This document shows, one piece after another, positions 23,576-35,134 of a stretch of DNA of 64,000 bases; position 1 is the stretch's first letter, and each line of letters opens with the position of its first letter. The notes under the pieces are model-generated. The model saw only the letters and a list, made by a program, of their open reading frames with translations. It made no database searches and was not told where the DNA came from. The DNA comes from Leuctra nigra. Lineage: Eukaryota; Arthropoda; Insecta; Plecoptera; Leuctridae. Location of the stretch: the NCBI GenBank assembly GCA_934045905.1, contig OW203766.1, positions 28,948,309 to 29,012,308 on the forward strand. Direction: 5' to 3'. Both the position numbers and the translations under genes were made by a program.

Positions 23576-24990
23576 CGATTATAATCTAGGACCATGTCGA
23601 TTCAAAACTGTACATTTCGTTAATTAAATCATTATTATTTTAATTAATTAACACAACGGCAGCCAGATAAAATCCGGTAACATAAATCGTGTCTGCTGGA
23701 TAGACAGGAAGTACAGGCAGAGTTTTATGTGACATAATCCCCACCATGTTGGGGCGTAGCACAAAGAACCGTAGAGTCGAAATGAATATTCATACCTAGC
23801 TCAATATCACACATTTCATCACGGTGATATTTCTACTCCCATTTCAATAATTACCCCCCTCTCGTCCCTTATATTGCTTTCACATTATCACCATTTCCCC
23901 TCGCCATACACCCTTCTTCTATTCTTCTCTTTTTCAATAAATCTTCTCGCACGCCTTCGGGCTGTTTTCACTCTTCTTCTTCTTCTCGAGATCCCTCTTT
24001 TCTTCCTCTGTATGTCCCGATTCTATTCTGTCGCCTATTTATCCTCCTTTTCCGGCTTACATTCTAATTCATTCCTTCCCATCTTTTTGTCGACTACGTC
24101 CAATTATTTCACAGCTCAGATCGGCTTGGTTCTTCGCCGCACAAGTTGCTTCCCACATCTTCCTACTTTGTTCCCAGACGATCCCGAACTTGTTCCCAAC
24201 GTGTTCAACTTTGCTCCTACTTTAGAAAGTTTCTTGCGTGCATTTTAATTATGGTGTAGGTGGATATTTAATACATGCACGGTATGGATATTTAATGAAG
24301 ACGCTAATTGCATATTTCTGGTGTTACGCAGAATATTAAAAACAAAACTTGATCGTACATTTTTATTAGGTGTACAATTTATCGGCATGTCTATTATGTT
24401 AGATTCCTCAGTAGTAGAGTACTCATTTTTTTTTAATATCAACAAAAATATTAACCAGAAATATTTAAAATCTCAGCTCTAACTTATTGACTGGATTGTT
24501 AATATTTGAAACTTATTTTTTTAATATTTATTGTACCTACTATGTTCTATCTTACTGCTGTAACACCGATTCTGGTCAAAATTTCAATACTGAACTAGTC
24601 CAATTTAACAAAAAATCTAGCAAGGAAATTATTTTATTCGAAACGTCTTGAAAGAAGCTTGATAGAAATAAAGTAGAATAATAATTCCAAATTTATGATT
24701 AAACTGGTTGTAAATTTAATAACCAAGATAACATTAATTGATACATTACAAAGTATTAAGGGATAATATCAGAAAGATGCAGCTACCGAAGATCACGTGT
24801 CACGTATTGCTCAGTGGAAAACAAATGCCTTTGTATTTTCTTCCGTCAAAGTTTGGCTTAAAAGTCTTCAAAGTGCCCATCGTTTTCTTTGTCGACCAAT
24901 GTCTCGAAATGACATTGAAGAATAATGTCACATACGTACTGCTGAAGATGGTTCCTACATTTGATTCAACTCCTTTCGGTCTTCTTGGTT
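23576..24990. other. Region downstream of the Hsp70 stop; no gene recognised
   Basis: I translated the minus strand beyond the Hsp70 stop to look for a missing C-terminal lid and found nothing lid-like in any frame to about 24770. A pyrimidine-rich TTCTTCTTCTTCTC stretch lies near 23970. The 124-codon (+) frame at 23874-24248 is a low-complexity product of it. Confidence 0.5.
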
Positions 24991-26577
24991 TTAATTCGCA
25001 ACCTCATCAATAGCGCGTTGTAATTCATCTTCTGTCAGGCATGCTTCTTTCATATTTATCAAGATAGAAGCTGTTTTTGCAGTAGTTTTCTCCACAGCAG
25101 TTACGTTAAGAACACCATTGTAATCGAGGTGAAAATAAACTTGGGCCTTCTCTTCACCGGCAGGGCCAGGAGAAATGCCGCGCAGAGTAAAACTGCCAAG
25201 AAAATTGTTTTCCTTTGCTATTTTATTTTCACCTTCATACACTGAAAACTGTATTTTGTCTTGGTTTTCATAGTTGGTAACGCACCCACTGATTTTATGA
25301 CAAGGAATACATGTGTGTCTAGGTATAGCGACGACTGTCTTAAGGTGAAAATCTTCGAGGCCCAAAGAAAGTGAGGTTATGTCAGTGAAGTCCAAGTCCT
25401 GGATATCCCAGCCAGTGACTCTTGTCAACATTGCCGCCTGGACAGCAGCGCCGTAGGCAACCGCCTCGTCGGCGTTGATCGACTCCTTCAGCCCCTTGCC
25501 GGGGAAGAAGTCGAGGAGAAGTTGCTTCACCATCGGGATGCGCGACGAACCTCCGACCAACACAACATCGTCGATGTCGTCCTTCGTCAGCTTGGCGTCA
25601 TCCAAAGCCTTCTTCACATGGGAGAGTGTTGAGTTGAATAAATCATAACAAATCTCCTCGAACTTCGCTCGGGTGAAGGTAGGGAAAAAGTCAACACCCA
25701 TAAGAGACTCGAGAACTATATCAGTTTGGAGTGCAAATGATAGTGCCATCTTTGCCTCTTCGGAAGCCTTATTAAGTCTACACTTTGCTCTGACATTTAC
25801 ATATACATCTTTATCCTCGTCTTTCTTGAACTTCTCGGCCAAATACTTGAAGAGTAAACCGTCAAAGTCACCGCCTCCTAAGTGAGTATCGCCAGCTGTA
25901 GCCAGTACTTGGATCTTTCGACCTCTTTCCATCCTAACAATAGACACATCAAAAGTCCCACCTCCAAGGTCATAGATAAGAAAATTCTTCTTATTTTCCA
26001 AAGGTGCGTTGAGTGCGTACGCCAGCGCTGCCGCAGTGGGCTCGTTGATGATGCGCAGAACATTCAGCCCCGCGATCTTCCCCGCGTCTATCGTCGCTTG
26101 TCGCTGAGCGTTGTTGAAGTAAGCCGGCACAGTGATGACGGCGTCCTTCACATCACAGTCTAAGTACTTATCTGCAATCTCCTTCATCTTCCTCAGAACC
26201 ATCGCGCTGATCTGCTCCGGAGCGAACCTCTTCGTCTCCTCCTTGTACTCCACTTGGATCCTGGGCTTCCCTCCGACATCCACCACTGTGAACGGCCAGC
26301 GATTCATGTCTTCTTGCACTTCCCGGTCTTCGAACCTACGACCCATCAGTCTCTTCACGTCGTACACCGTGTTCTTCGGGTTCTTCATTCTCTGCACGAG
26401 AGCTGGATCGCCCAAGAATCTTTCCTCGTCGTTGAAAGCAACGCAGCTTGGAGTGATTCGCTTCCCTTGGTCGTTGGCAATCACCTCGACTCGACCGTTG
26501 CGCCAAACCGCCACGCAACTGTTGGTGGTTCCCAGATCTATTCCAATCGCTGGGGCCTTCGATTTAGAGAGTGACAT
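24991..26577 (-). CDS. Hsp70 family chaperone, intronless, C-terminally truncated paralogue
   Basis: An ATP-dependent chaperone-like protein of 528 residues. The three Hsp70 signatures are present: IDLGTTNS (about 13-20), a DLGGGTFDVS block (about 200-210) and VLVGGSSRIP (about 340). This indicates a complete nucleotide-binding domain. A substrate-binding beta domain follows to about residue 510. Family members usually have about 640 residues with a helical lid and, in cytosolic forms, an EEVD end. This one stops at DEVAN, with no lid-like sequence downstream. There is no signal peptide, so it is probably cytosolic. The hydrophobic linker that usually reads LLLLDVTP-like is replaced by DIQDLDFTDITSL. 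The absence of introns fits inducible Hsp70 genes. GC-rich and AT-rich stretches alternate along the gene. TTCTTGAA words lie upstream (about 26578 and 26713), but no full heat-shock element is clear. Confidence 0.93.
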   Translation of the reverse strand: MSLSKSKAPAIGIDLGTTNSCVAVWRNGRVEVIANDQGKRITPSCVAFNDEERFLGDPALVQRMKNPKNTVYDVKRLMGRRFEDREVQEDMNRWPFTVVDVGGKPRIQVEYKEETKRFAPEQISAMVLRKMKEIADKYLDCDVKDAVITVPAYFNNAQRQATIDAGKIAGLNVLRIINEPTAAALAYALNAPLENKKNFLIYDLGGGTFDVSIVRMERGRKIQVLATAGDTHLGGGDFDGLLFKYLAEKFKKDEDKDVYVNVRAKCRLNKASEEAKMALSFALQTDIVLESLMGVDFFPTFTRAKFEEICYDLFNSTLSHVKKALDDAKLTKDDIDDVVLVGGSSRIPMVKQLLLDFFPGKGLKESINADEAVAYGAAVQAAMLTRVTGWDIQDLDFTDITSLSLGLEDFHLKTVVAIPRHTCIPCHKISGCVTNYENQDKIQFSVYEGENKIAKENNFLGSFTLRGISPGPAGEEKAQVYFHLDYNGVLNVTAVEKTTAKTASILINMKEACLTEDELQRAIDEVAN

Positions 26578-28880
26578 TCTTGAAATCGATGTGAGAAAAT
26601 TACTTTGACATTCTTACTTCTTGCAAGCAATAATATGGGTTATTATAATTCTTCATAGACAGATAACTTACTTCAGTTGTGATATTCTGAATCCTGAGCT
26701 TTCTTCCTGACTTCTTGAATAGATTAAGCAGACTGAGAACATTCATATTATGTTGTTGAAATTAAATTTACAATTGGTATTTTATAATCACATTGTTCTT
26801 ATCGTTTACTGAGATAACGGTAGCTATGAGATAAAGTATATTTAATCCAAACAAAATTGATATGATAATTGTTTAGAATATGATGGAACTTCAATCATTA
26901 TTAGATAAGCAGGAACATATTTATCTAGTAGTTAGCATACTGACCTCAATCCTCCACAATCGAAGAATTCAAGGAAAAACAAAGTCATGCGAATCGGGGA
27001 GTAATTTGATTTTTTTTTTTATTATTATTATTATTTATTTACATCTTGCAAGTAGTTTTTATCAGGTGGCAAGGAAATACGTATGTAAAATACTTGTGTA
27101 ATACTATGGAATACTATGTAATACTACATGTAATACTATGTAGGAAATACTTATGTAAGTGTCCCGGAAAAAAGTAAGAGTAAGTATGTATAAGTAAGTA
27201 TAAGTACTTACGTAAATAATAGTAGTAGTCGTAATAGTTGTATTTTATTCTCCAAATAGATTCAAAATTATAAAGAAAAATCATCTAATCAATCATCGTG
27301 AACCAAATTTTAGCTCGATAAGGAGAACAGTCTGACTGGTAAAAGAGCCTTGTGTGGACAAAAACAAACAAAAATTAACTGAGATAAGTAAAGCGAAAAG
27401 CGTAAAATTATCACTGACTCCGCTAGCTAAATAAACAATTCGTACTGAAGAATATTTCATAAAACGACATATCGTATAATGCACAAGATCCCTAATCCTA
27501 TCCCAACATTCAAACAAATAACTTTTTATCCCACAGGAATCGAGGTCTAATTATATTTCCACGCCCGTGTTAAAAGCATTGTAGTCCGACACAAGCGGAT
27601 CGACCCCGATTGTTCCCACCTTGTTCCCAGTTAAACCATCAAGGATCACGCCTCTTGGGAACCCCGGCTATCATGAGAAACTTGACAGTAGAAAAACACC
27701 GCACAGAAACAAGGTAGAAGCATGTTTTAACGTTTAAATAAGTCAACAGTTATCATTTATGCAGTAAGCCATTCTCTTTCCTCTTCTGCGTGTACCTACA
27801 ACTCTTGTTTATTGTTACATAGACCCGTAGGCGACATGCCATAAACATCGTTCACGTATAATAATTCCTGGATGGTATAAGGTAATGTCGTCGGAGTGTG
27901 GCGAAGAACAATGAGAGTGGAAAGTCTATTGTTGGAGGAAAGGGGTAGGATTAGCTACGGGGATGAGAGAGACATAATGAGTGTTCAGCAGGGATTCGAA
28001 CCGGGTTACGTGGAGTCGTAATGTGGATGTTTGGTTACAGAAGAAACGCTCTTGGGCTTTAGTTGGTGTTCTGGTAGAGTACTTATGCGTGAGGTTTACG
28101 AACGGGAATGCGTAAACAGAAGACAGCCTGTATCTCAGCTAAGTTAATGTGCAGGTAAACCGATTTCACAATAATTATATGCGTATGCCAACAGTTTCAT
28201 TACTTTTGCAATGAATTAGTATGTTTCAACTGTTCGTATTTTTATCTTTGTCAATTTGATGGGAAAAGCCGAGCACACACGTATTTTATTTATGAATGCT
28301 AATTGTGATCTTTTACGAGGATATGAGTATGAAAGGGAAACTCTGTATTTTAACACAATGCAATACAATTCATGTCGATGTGACAATCAATTTGTCATTA
28401 TACTACGTTTTTATGGTGTTTGACAATTACAAATTTTGCACAATTTTAGTTGTAGATTGAATCAATTTGAGTTATGTGAAAAATATTTAAACAAATGATA
28501 TTCAAGATATCATAAAAATCAATAAATCAATTATTTATGATTATTTTATAGCTACGTGTGTGTTACAAAGCGACTTAATGGAATAGATAAAACTTCATAA
28601 TAAAAAAGACTGGAAATAAGATTTAGAACACACACACACCGACTTGGTTCGATACATCCGCCAGCTTTTAATTCCGCTATCTCTCCCATAACACTCTCAC
28701 CCTCAGATCCAATCTGCTCCGATTCCCCACTGGCGCGTCAGTAATCGGAAGTGCATGTCGAGTGCACACAACGCCGCCGCGCGCGTATCATGAAGGTGTC
28801 GGCAGAGGTCGCATGTGCGCTTCATGGCCGAGTCGCACGCGAAGACGATGCCCAAGACACGCCCAATCCAGGGGATCGCT
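26578..28880. other. Hsp70 upstream region and unassigned DNA
   Basis: Nearest the Hsp70 start I see TTCTTGAA-type half heat-shock elements but no obvious TATA box. Further out come an (ATT)n tract at about 27009-27040 and unassigned AT-rich DNA. A (CA)n tract lies near 28629. The frames at 28703-29063 overlap GC-rich repeat sequence and are not supported as genes. Confidence 0.4.
27096..27213 (+). repeat. Irregular short tandem repeats (GTAATACTAT and GTAAGTAT units)
   Basis: GTAATACTAT-like units recur four or five times from 27096 to about 27143. GTAAGTATAA-like units follow from about 27175 to 27213. This is simple-sequence expansion. Confidence 0.6.
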
Positions 28881-29625
28881 TTGTGCCACGCAGCCACACG
28901 TTCCACTGCACTTGTGCCGGCGAGACTCACCGTCTACTTAACATGGAGCGGTTTGTGCCGGAGAGCCGCGCATACTACTTGGAGTGAGAAACACTTTGTG
29001 TCATTGCGCACCACATGCTACTTACTTTTCAACTTGATACTCGCATTCCACTCGTGTAAATAATTTGTGCCAGCATGACGTCTATACTACCTACTTATAT
29101 CACGTAACGTTTCGTTTTCCATGTCCAATATCATAGTTAGAATATACTGCGTGGAAAAAGAGCTTTACGAACTTCCAGATATCGCTATAATTTGTAACGT
29201 CGATACGAGCAATTTGTGACATCTTATTGATATACTTTACTTCTTACCTATACAACACTCTTCTAGTCAACTCATTTCTTCATTCTGTATTAGCTTACAA
29301 CTGATAAATCTGATACCATGGTCCCACGCGAATAGTGTCTAACCCAGGAAAAAACTAGTTAACCACCGATAATCAACTTAACCATTGGTTAGTCCCATCG
29401 GGTCTGAGTATAATAAAAGAATGTCATGTATAAACCATAATCTCCTAATCTCTAAAAAGATAAGATCCACCTTTGTAAGCCTGTTAAGCATTAAAAGTGG
29501 CTGAACGCATTGCTGTGGTGTGATAAATATGTGTGTCATGCAGCCCCACATTCTACTTAAAGCTGTTATCACGTGACACTTGCGTCAGCGAGGCTCACAT
29601 TCTACTTCAACCATCTTATCGGCTT
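28881..29625 (+). repeat. Degenerate tandem-like array (TTGTGCC...CACATTCTACTT motif)
   Basis: The motif TTGTGCC recurs at 28881, 28912, 28953, 28996 (as TTGTGTC) and 29064. Each is followed by a CTCAC/CCACA word and a TACTACTT or TCTACTT word. Two better-aligned units lie at about 29532 and 29581 (GTGTCATGCAGCCCCACATT; TGCGTCAGCGAGGCTCACAT), 49 bp apart, both followed by TTATC. It looks like a decayed tandem array with irregular spacing. Confidence 0.45.
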
Positions 29626-32049
29626 TGAAATATTCTAAGTTTCTCTTCGCCTCACTATAATAGAGATAACTTCCTGTCGTCCAGGAAGATAAAATGATAA
29701 TTAAACGAAACACTACTAAGTTATGATTACGTTTATTATCCTAAGTCTTAAGATTAAACTAAGAAATACGGTGCTACATCGGGGCGCATAAACTTCTCGA
29801 TGGTAAAACGATCTTTACACGTTTCCATCTCGTAAAACGTCTTGCGTCCCCTGCAGATAGAAATCTGTACATGTCACTTAAACTAGTTCTCTCTATGCAC
29901 TTTTTCCTGTAAACACTTTAGAAAGTTCGTACAATGGTCTTTCTGTTCGATCGACTTTAATCAATTTTAGAACAAAACTTGTTCAACTAAAGTAATTTCC
30001 ACAAATAGATGAGGTTAATTTTAAAACTGACTCACGGCTTTGGTTCTCCTTTAGCTTTAAAAGCTCGTTAAAAACTTGAAAGTTGGATTGGAATCAGTGT
30101 AACTTTTAGTGAAATTCATGCCAAAGATCTCGCCGATACTAGATGACAGTAGTCACGTGACCTTATAGATTTTATCTCCTAAAGACTTACTCCAAAGTTC
30201 AAATCACTTTGAACAAGAAAGATCAATACGCATAGTTACGTCCTTCTTTATCGAAACACGCCAACAACCATTCGCGGACGCCATTAATCTGGTTGCAAAA
30301 CAATGCGTCGTTAAAGTGGTATAAAATGAGTGTGGCTCCTCCACATCTCCGAGTGGAACATCTTGGGTGGCGCCTATTGGCCATTATTACTTCATGTAGC
30401 GCCAGGCTGTTGGGTCTAATGACTGGGAAACCCTCCTTGGACCGAACTCGAACAATGGCCGACAGAAACCTGCTCTTCTCCATTTGAAAACACGGATTAC
30501 GCTAGTGAAATGATGTCAAACCATTTTATAGGGATTGGATGGACAATTGTGTCGACATTATGGTGAGCAAAAACTATCAAAGAGATATTTAAAATTCTAG
30601 TTTTATCGCTAAATTACAAGAATTGATTTTAATGAAGAATGAAGATCAAGTATTTCTAAAAGCTTGATCATGAGTTTTTTAATTCATAATCCATGTTATC
30701 TCTTTATAGTCTCAGATCATGATGACTGAAAATATTGGATATGAAAACAAAATATAAGACGACCAACAAATCAAACGTCAGAAAGTGCATCAAACATCGT
30801 AATTATAAAATCTCACACATGAATATAAAAACATACATATTACAAATAGAACAATGTGTACTAAATACGATAGATATTTGTCAAAGAATTCGTAAATTAA
30901 AAAACTGAAAATTTGATAAACTGGAATGAACACTATTCATCGAAAAATTCATGTCTATCATAAATGTTAGTATCAAAATGTATAAAATAGTGAAGGAAAA
31001 CTCTTAAATGATCTCATACATCTTTCTGTGTCTTCATAGATACATAAGATATCTCAATAAAATGTCCACAGGAAATTGGCTATAACTACTATTCACTCTG
31101 ACCCTGTGATTTCATTCAGCAGTGTAACTCGGCTTGAAAGTCTCCACACAACTCGGTCACGTCTTGGGGACTCATGAATGCGCGGCACAGTTCTTCTTCC
31201 ACCCGAGTTTAATTGACTGTGGTGGCCACTGAAATCCAAGTAGGTTTCCAAAACATCATATCCTCGGGGCGAACTACCAGGTTTCCAATAAATAAAGTAA
31301 TTACTTGTTGAGATAACAACAATAACCCCATTAAAACCAACGTCACGGAATGGCGTCACGATCGGGTGAGGGAGTAAACATTATCTTGATTCTCTCTTAT
31401 TGGAATCTTCATTCACTTTCGGATTGGACCAGGAACCAAGCAAGTCTCTCTCTCTCTCTTTCTCTCGCTTGCTCTTCAAACGACGAATCCAATTTCACGA
31501 AGCCATTACGGACCTGTCTCGTAGCTCGCTACTCTAGCGGACGCTCATGGAAGTTAACTCGACGTCCCACCAAACCGCCACCAAAAGTAGTGAGGGTTTT
31601 TTCAAGTGGATTATTTCCTTTTTTTGATTGTCTCTTAGAATGGGCTTGATCGGAAATTTAGGTTGATTGGGAAGGGTTTTAACGTTTTGATGTTTCCTTT
31701 TAGAAATCAAGGAGCTTAAATGAACGTATAGAGTAAGTCTAACCTCCACTTAGTGTACAAATCCGATTTACTGTTCCAAAAAGATAGAGAATCTTACGTT
31801 GTTTTTAATGTCTTTTTACTTATTTGATACTTTTGTTCGCCAGTCTGTAAGTTTCTTCCTTTTTTGTAGACAACCAATAAAAACGTTGAAAACATGCAAT
31901 GATTAACTGTAAACGTCCAACCGCAAAAACTGCTCGTTGTGTAAGAAAATTGATGATGCTAAATATAAAGTTGGGCGTCTTCGTGAAGTTTATTCCCAGT
32001 CCACACTTTTCCAAGAAACAAGTTCAAACATGTCAATGTGCAATATGGA
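29626..32049. other. Mostly unassigned DNA
   Basis: Contains a diverged SINE tail (see 30262) and a (CT)n tract at about 31445-31468. The 86-codon (-) frame at 30223-30483 begins with ATG, but it overlaps the SINE tail and has no recognised domain. No genes supported. Confidence 0.4.
30262..30312 (+). repeat. Diverged SINE tail
   Basis: CATTCGCGGACGCCATTAAT, then GGTTGC and AAAACAATGCGTCGTTAAAG, match in order the CATCCGTCGCCATTAGCC ... ACAGTGCGACGTTAA tail of the SINE at 61405-61700. Only the 3' end is recognisable. Confidence 0.5.
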
Positions 32050-32250
32050 GCAAGTTGACTCAGGCAGTAAAGTGCACTCTGGAGGCCCGGGTTCGATTCC
32101 CAAGAACCCAGTTTCCCTCAGTCTAGAAACAAATGATGGAACGTTCCTATTAATGTGCTACGACCGCCTCCTTCTCAACATCTGTCGTTCCTCTTTCTTC
32201 ACAATTATCTCCCCCATCATCTTCATAATAATTAATCCGACGTCATTCTA
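32050..32250 (+). mobile_element. SINE, 3'-truncated copy with tRNA-like head
   Basis: A tRNA-like head ends in GGAGGCCCGGGTTCGATTCC, with the B box at 32090-32100. The body words follow: TTTCCCTCAGTC, AAATGATGGAACGTTCC, ACGACCGCCTCCTTC and ATCATCTTCATAATAATTAA. The copy stops before the GCGACGTTAA tail. Confidence 0.7.
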
Positions 32251-32461
32251 GAACAGTTTGAGACTTGAAATGACAAAAACAGGAAGTTCCAAATGGCTAT
32301 CAAAAACCGTAGCACACTTTTGAGACTCATTCATTCTTACTTAAAATTCCGTTTATTTGAAACTAATGGAAGTCTGAAATTCCCACCAATGAGAGTGTAT
32401 AGTATCTCGTGAACCACTGATTCTTCATTTGTCTTTCATGTGAAAGAAGAATTTTCCTCTT

Positions 32462-32600
32462 TAGCAACAATGTTACAAGCTAATGGCGACGGATGAATGG
32501 AAATGATGATGATATGGAAATGATTACGAAGAATAGATATGGTGGCCTATTAGAGGGATCCTTCCCATCATTTGCCTATCGACTGAGGAAACCACAAAAC
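32462..32600 (-). mobile_element. SINE body and tail, minus strand
   Basis: The minus strand reads GTGGTTTCCTCAGTCGATAG, GCAAATGATGGGAAGG, then CATCCGTCGCCATTAGCTTG. These are the family's central and 3' parts. It lies about 210 bp from the plus-strand copy at 32050-32250 in inverted orientation. Confidence 0.65.
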
Positions 32601-35134
32601 AGAACGTTACAGAATGAGCCAAGCTCTATTAGCTGACATATAAAAATCTCAATAATTCCATAATATTTCAGCTATCTTCTTCTGGAGAAAATTGAAACAA
32701 TTAGAGTTACATACATGTTTTTTTACAAGTTAATTTTTCTACATGTAGAAAAATTACAAATACAAAAAATTACTTTTAATCACATTTTTATGTCATATTT
32801 AAGCTAGTGCATGCGCGAGCGATTTTGCATGCACTTTTTTGGATACGATTGGAGACAAAAAGGGTTGACGAAATGATTTGAAATTTTAACCATGATTAGA
32901 TAAAAGACAAACTTAGGGTTATCCCTTATTATTAATAATTAGTTGATATTTGGTGAAATTTTTTATATATTCTTGTCTCAATGGTTGCCGTATGAAATTT
33001 AATTTAAAAAATGTGCCATGATAACCCAAAGTTTGTTTTTGTATCAAATCATTTAGATTACGGGTGTGGTCTCCAATCGTATCGGAAATTTCATCGTTTT
33101 GCGCGGTTTTGTTGAATACCCGGCCGAATAACAATGAAAGAAGCAAAATTAAAAAGTGCAACTAATATACAATCAGACTAATCATGTGAACATCCGATCA
33201 AAGTTACACCCACTTATGAAACAATTTATCTCTCTCAATTTTCTAAATTGATTGTTTAAATCATCTCCTTAGGAAGTATTGAAAATAGAGTTTGTGAACC
33301 GATGAAAGTATTGTATTACAAACTTACAATCGGAAGACGTAAAGTAATCTATGGAATATTAAACGTCTTCCAACATAAGACGTGAATCTTTACTGTAGGC
33401 CGCGCACACACATCGCTGCAGTTGCATACACTTGGCATTCTCCACCGAGGTGTGGCGCTGGAGTCGAACATCTGTCCAATCCTTCACGCGCAAATTACAC
33501 TCATTATTCCGTCCGAAGACTCCACTCGACGACCTGCACAAGAAGTGAACACGCCGGCTTACAAGAGAACAGTTTATTCCGTCAAGAACAAGAAATAACA
33601 ATGTTCAGCGATCATGTTGACAAGGTCTATTGATAGATGTGTTCGTATTTAATAGCGAAATTAGATTTCATACATCACTCGCGTCAAAATATCAGAACTT
33701 TGCTTGTTCTCGCTAACTTCAAATGTATAAGGTATAATAATATTGCATAATTTTAGTACCTACGACTGTAATTTAATGCTAAACACATATAATGACTATA
33801 GTGGATGTCTGTTGGTATGACCACTATTATACTTTCAAAAGTGTTTGACGTGTTTTTTGCAATTATATACTAAATTGGATGTAGAATTAAACTTGTGCAA
33901 ATGACAATTACTTTGACCAAATCAAACATTTATGTTGTGTTCGGACAACTGTTTAGAATATTAGAGTACACAATGTAATTAATTATTTAAATTAGCATTT
34001 TCGTGTAATTACATGCAATTAATTCATGACTTTATTCATAACGTGGTCAATGGGAAACGTAACAAATTACAAATTTAGCAAATGGCAACTATATCCTCAT
34101 TTCTAAAAGTTCAAATTTCGAGTAAGAATTGATTAACTTTTGAAATTTGCAGGAATTTTTGTTATTGTATTGCAACCATATTGAAGTGTATTCATTTAAT
34201 ACGTTTAATGAATAATTCTTATGAATGACGAACAGCATTTTTCTTGTATGAATTCCCGGTCCAGGTCTCAACTATTTGCAACTAGCGTCATTCTCATGAG
34301 AAACTGCGTCTAGTACTCTGTGTACGTATTTATCCGAGGCCATCGTTATACTCACTTCGATTTATCTCGTGTTGTGTATGGAAGACACTCGAGGGCGCAT
34401 TGCTTTCGCCCGGCATTGCAACTTATTTTATATCTTCCAAGAAGTGAACCAATCTGTTGGTTCGTGCAAGTACTCGAGATGAGCGGGGAGAAAGAAGCTC
34501 GTATTGAAGAAACGGATGATTGACAGCGATTTTCATTCTTCAACAAGTATCATATTGTTGAAAGACGTTTCTCATTCGCAATATGAGGCACATGACTTTA
34601 GCAGACGGCAATTGTAAAAATATATGTTATAATAATAAAATATACAATGTAGGATTGCTTATTTTATAAATTGTGAAATTTAGGCCTGGAGCTTACATCA
34701 CAAATTAAAAATATTGAAACAAATTGGACAATGAATAAATTTGAATAATACTATAGGACAGAAGTGTATATATTTTGTTTAAACATGGTTCTCCCCAACT
34801 TGTAAATTAATTTTGTATATTGCTGTAAGCAGTACGAGAACGAAGTGAGTATTACGATAGCCTCAGTACAACGCGCATAAAAAATACGAATTTTGTAAAT
34901 TTCTATTCACTCTTGAACAGGCATGACCAACATCGTCAAACGGCCGCGAAAAACATACTAATATAAAACAGCAACAATGACGACCACGACAAAGAAACCC
35001 CAAGTTATGGACTTGTAATCTCAATTCTCGGACAGCGCGTCGTTTCCGTGGAAACCAGACATCGTTCAGCTCGAATCCAAATTCGCCGTGGCTCGGGTGT
35101 TGTTTCACTGATATTGAATAAATTAACTTGTAAG
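32601..35134. other. Upstream region of the DUF4485-like gene, otherwise unassigned
   Basis: The minus frame at 33359-33601 has several cysteines and mixed composition but no recognised family. A 14-codon ATG frame at about 34480 is too short to judge. The last 200 bp before the gene (34930-35134) is moderately GC-rich and is the likely promoter and 5' UTR. No TATA box is clear. Confidence 0.4.

Noticed and set aside
24738..25013. 91-codon plus-strand frame overlapping the Hsp70 end
   Set aside because: Runs antisense into the Hsp70 stop region and has no recognised domain.
25673..26608. Plus-strand open frames opposite Hsp70 (up to 158 codons)
   Set aside because: They are antisense shadows of the Hsp70 coding frame.
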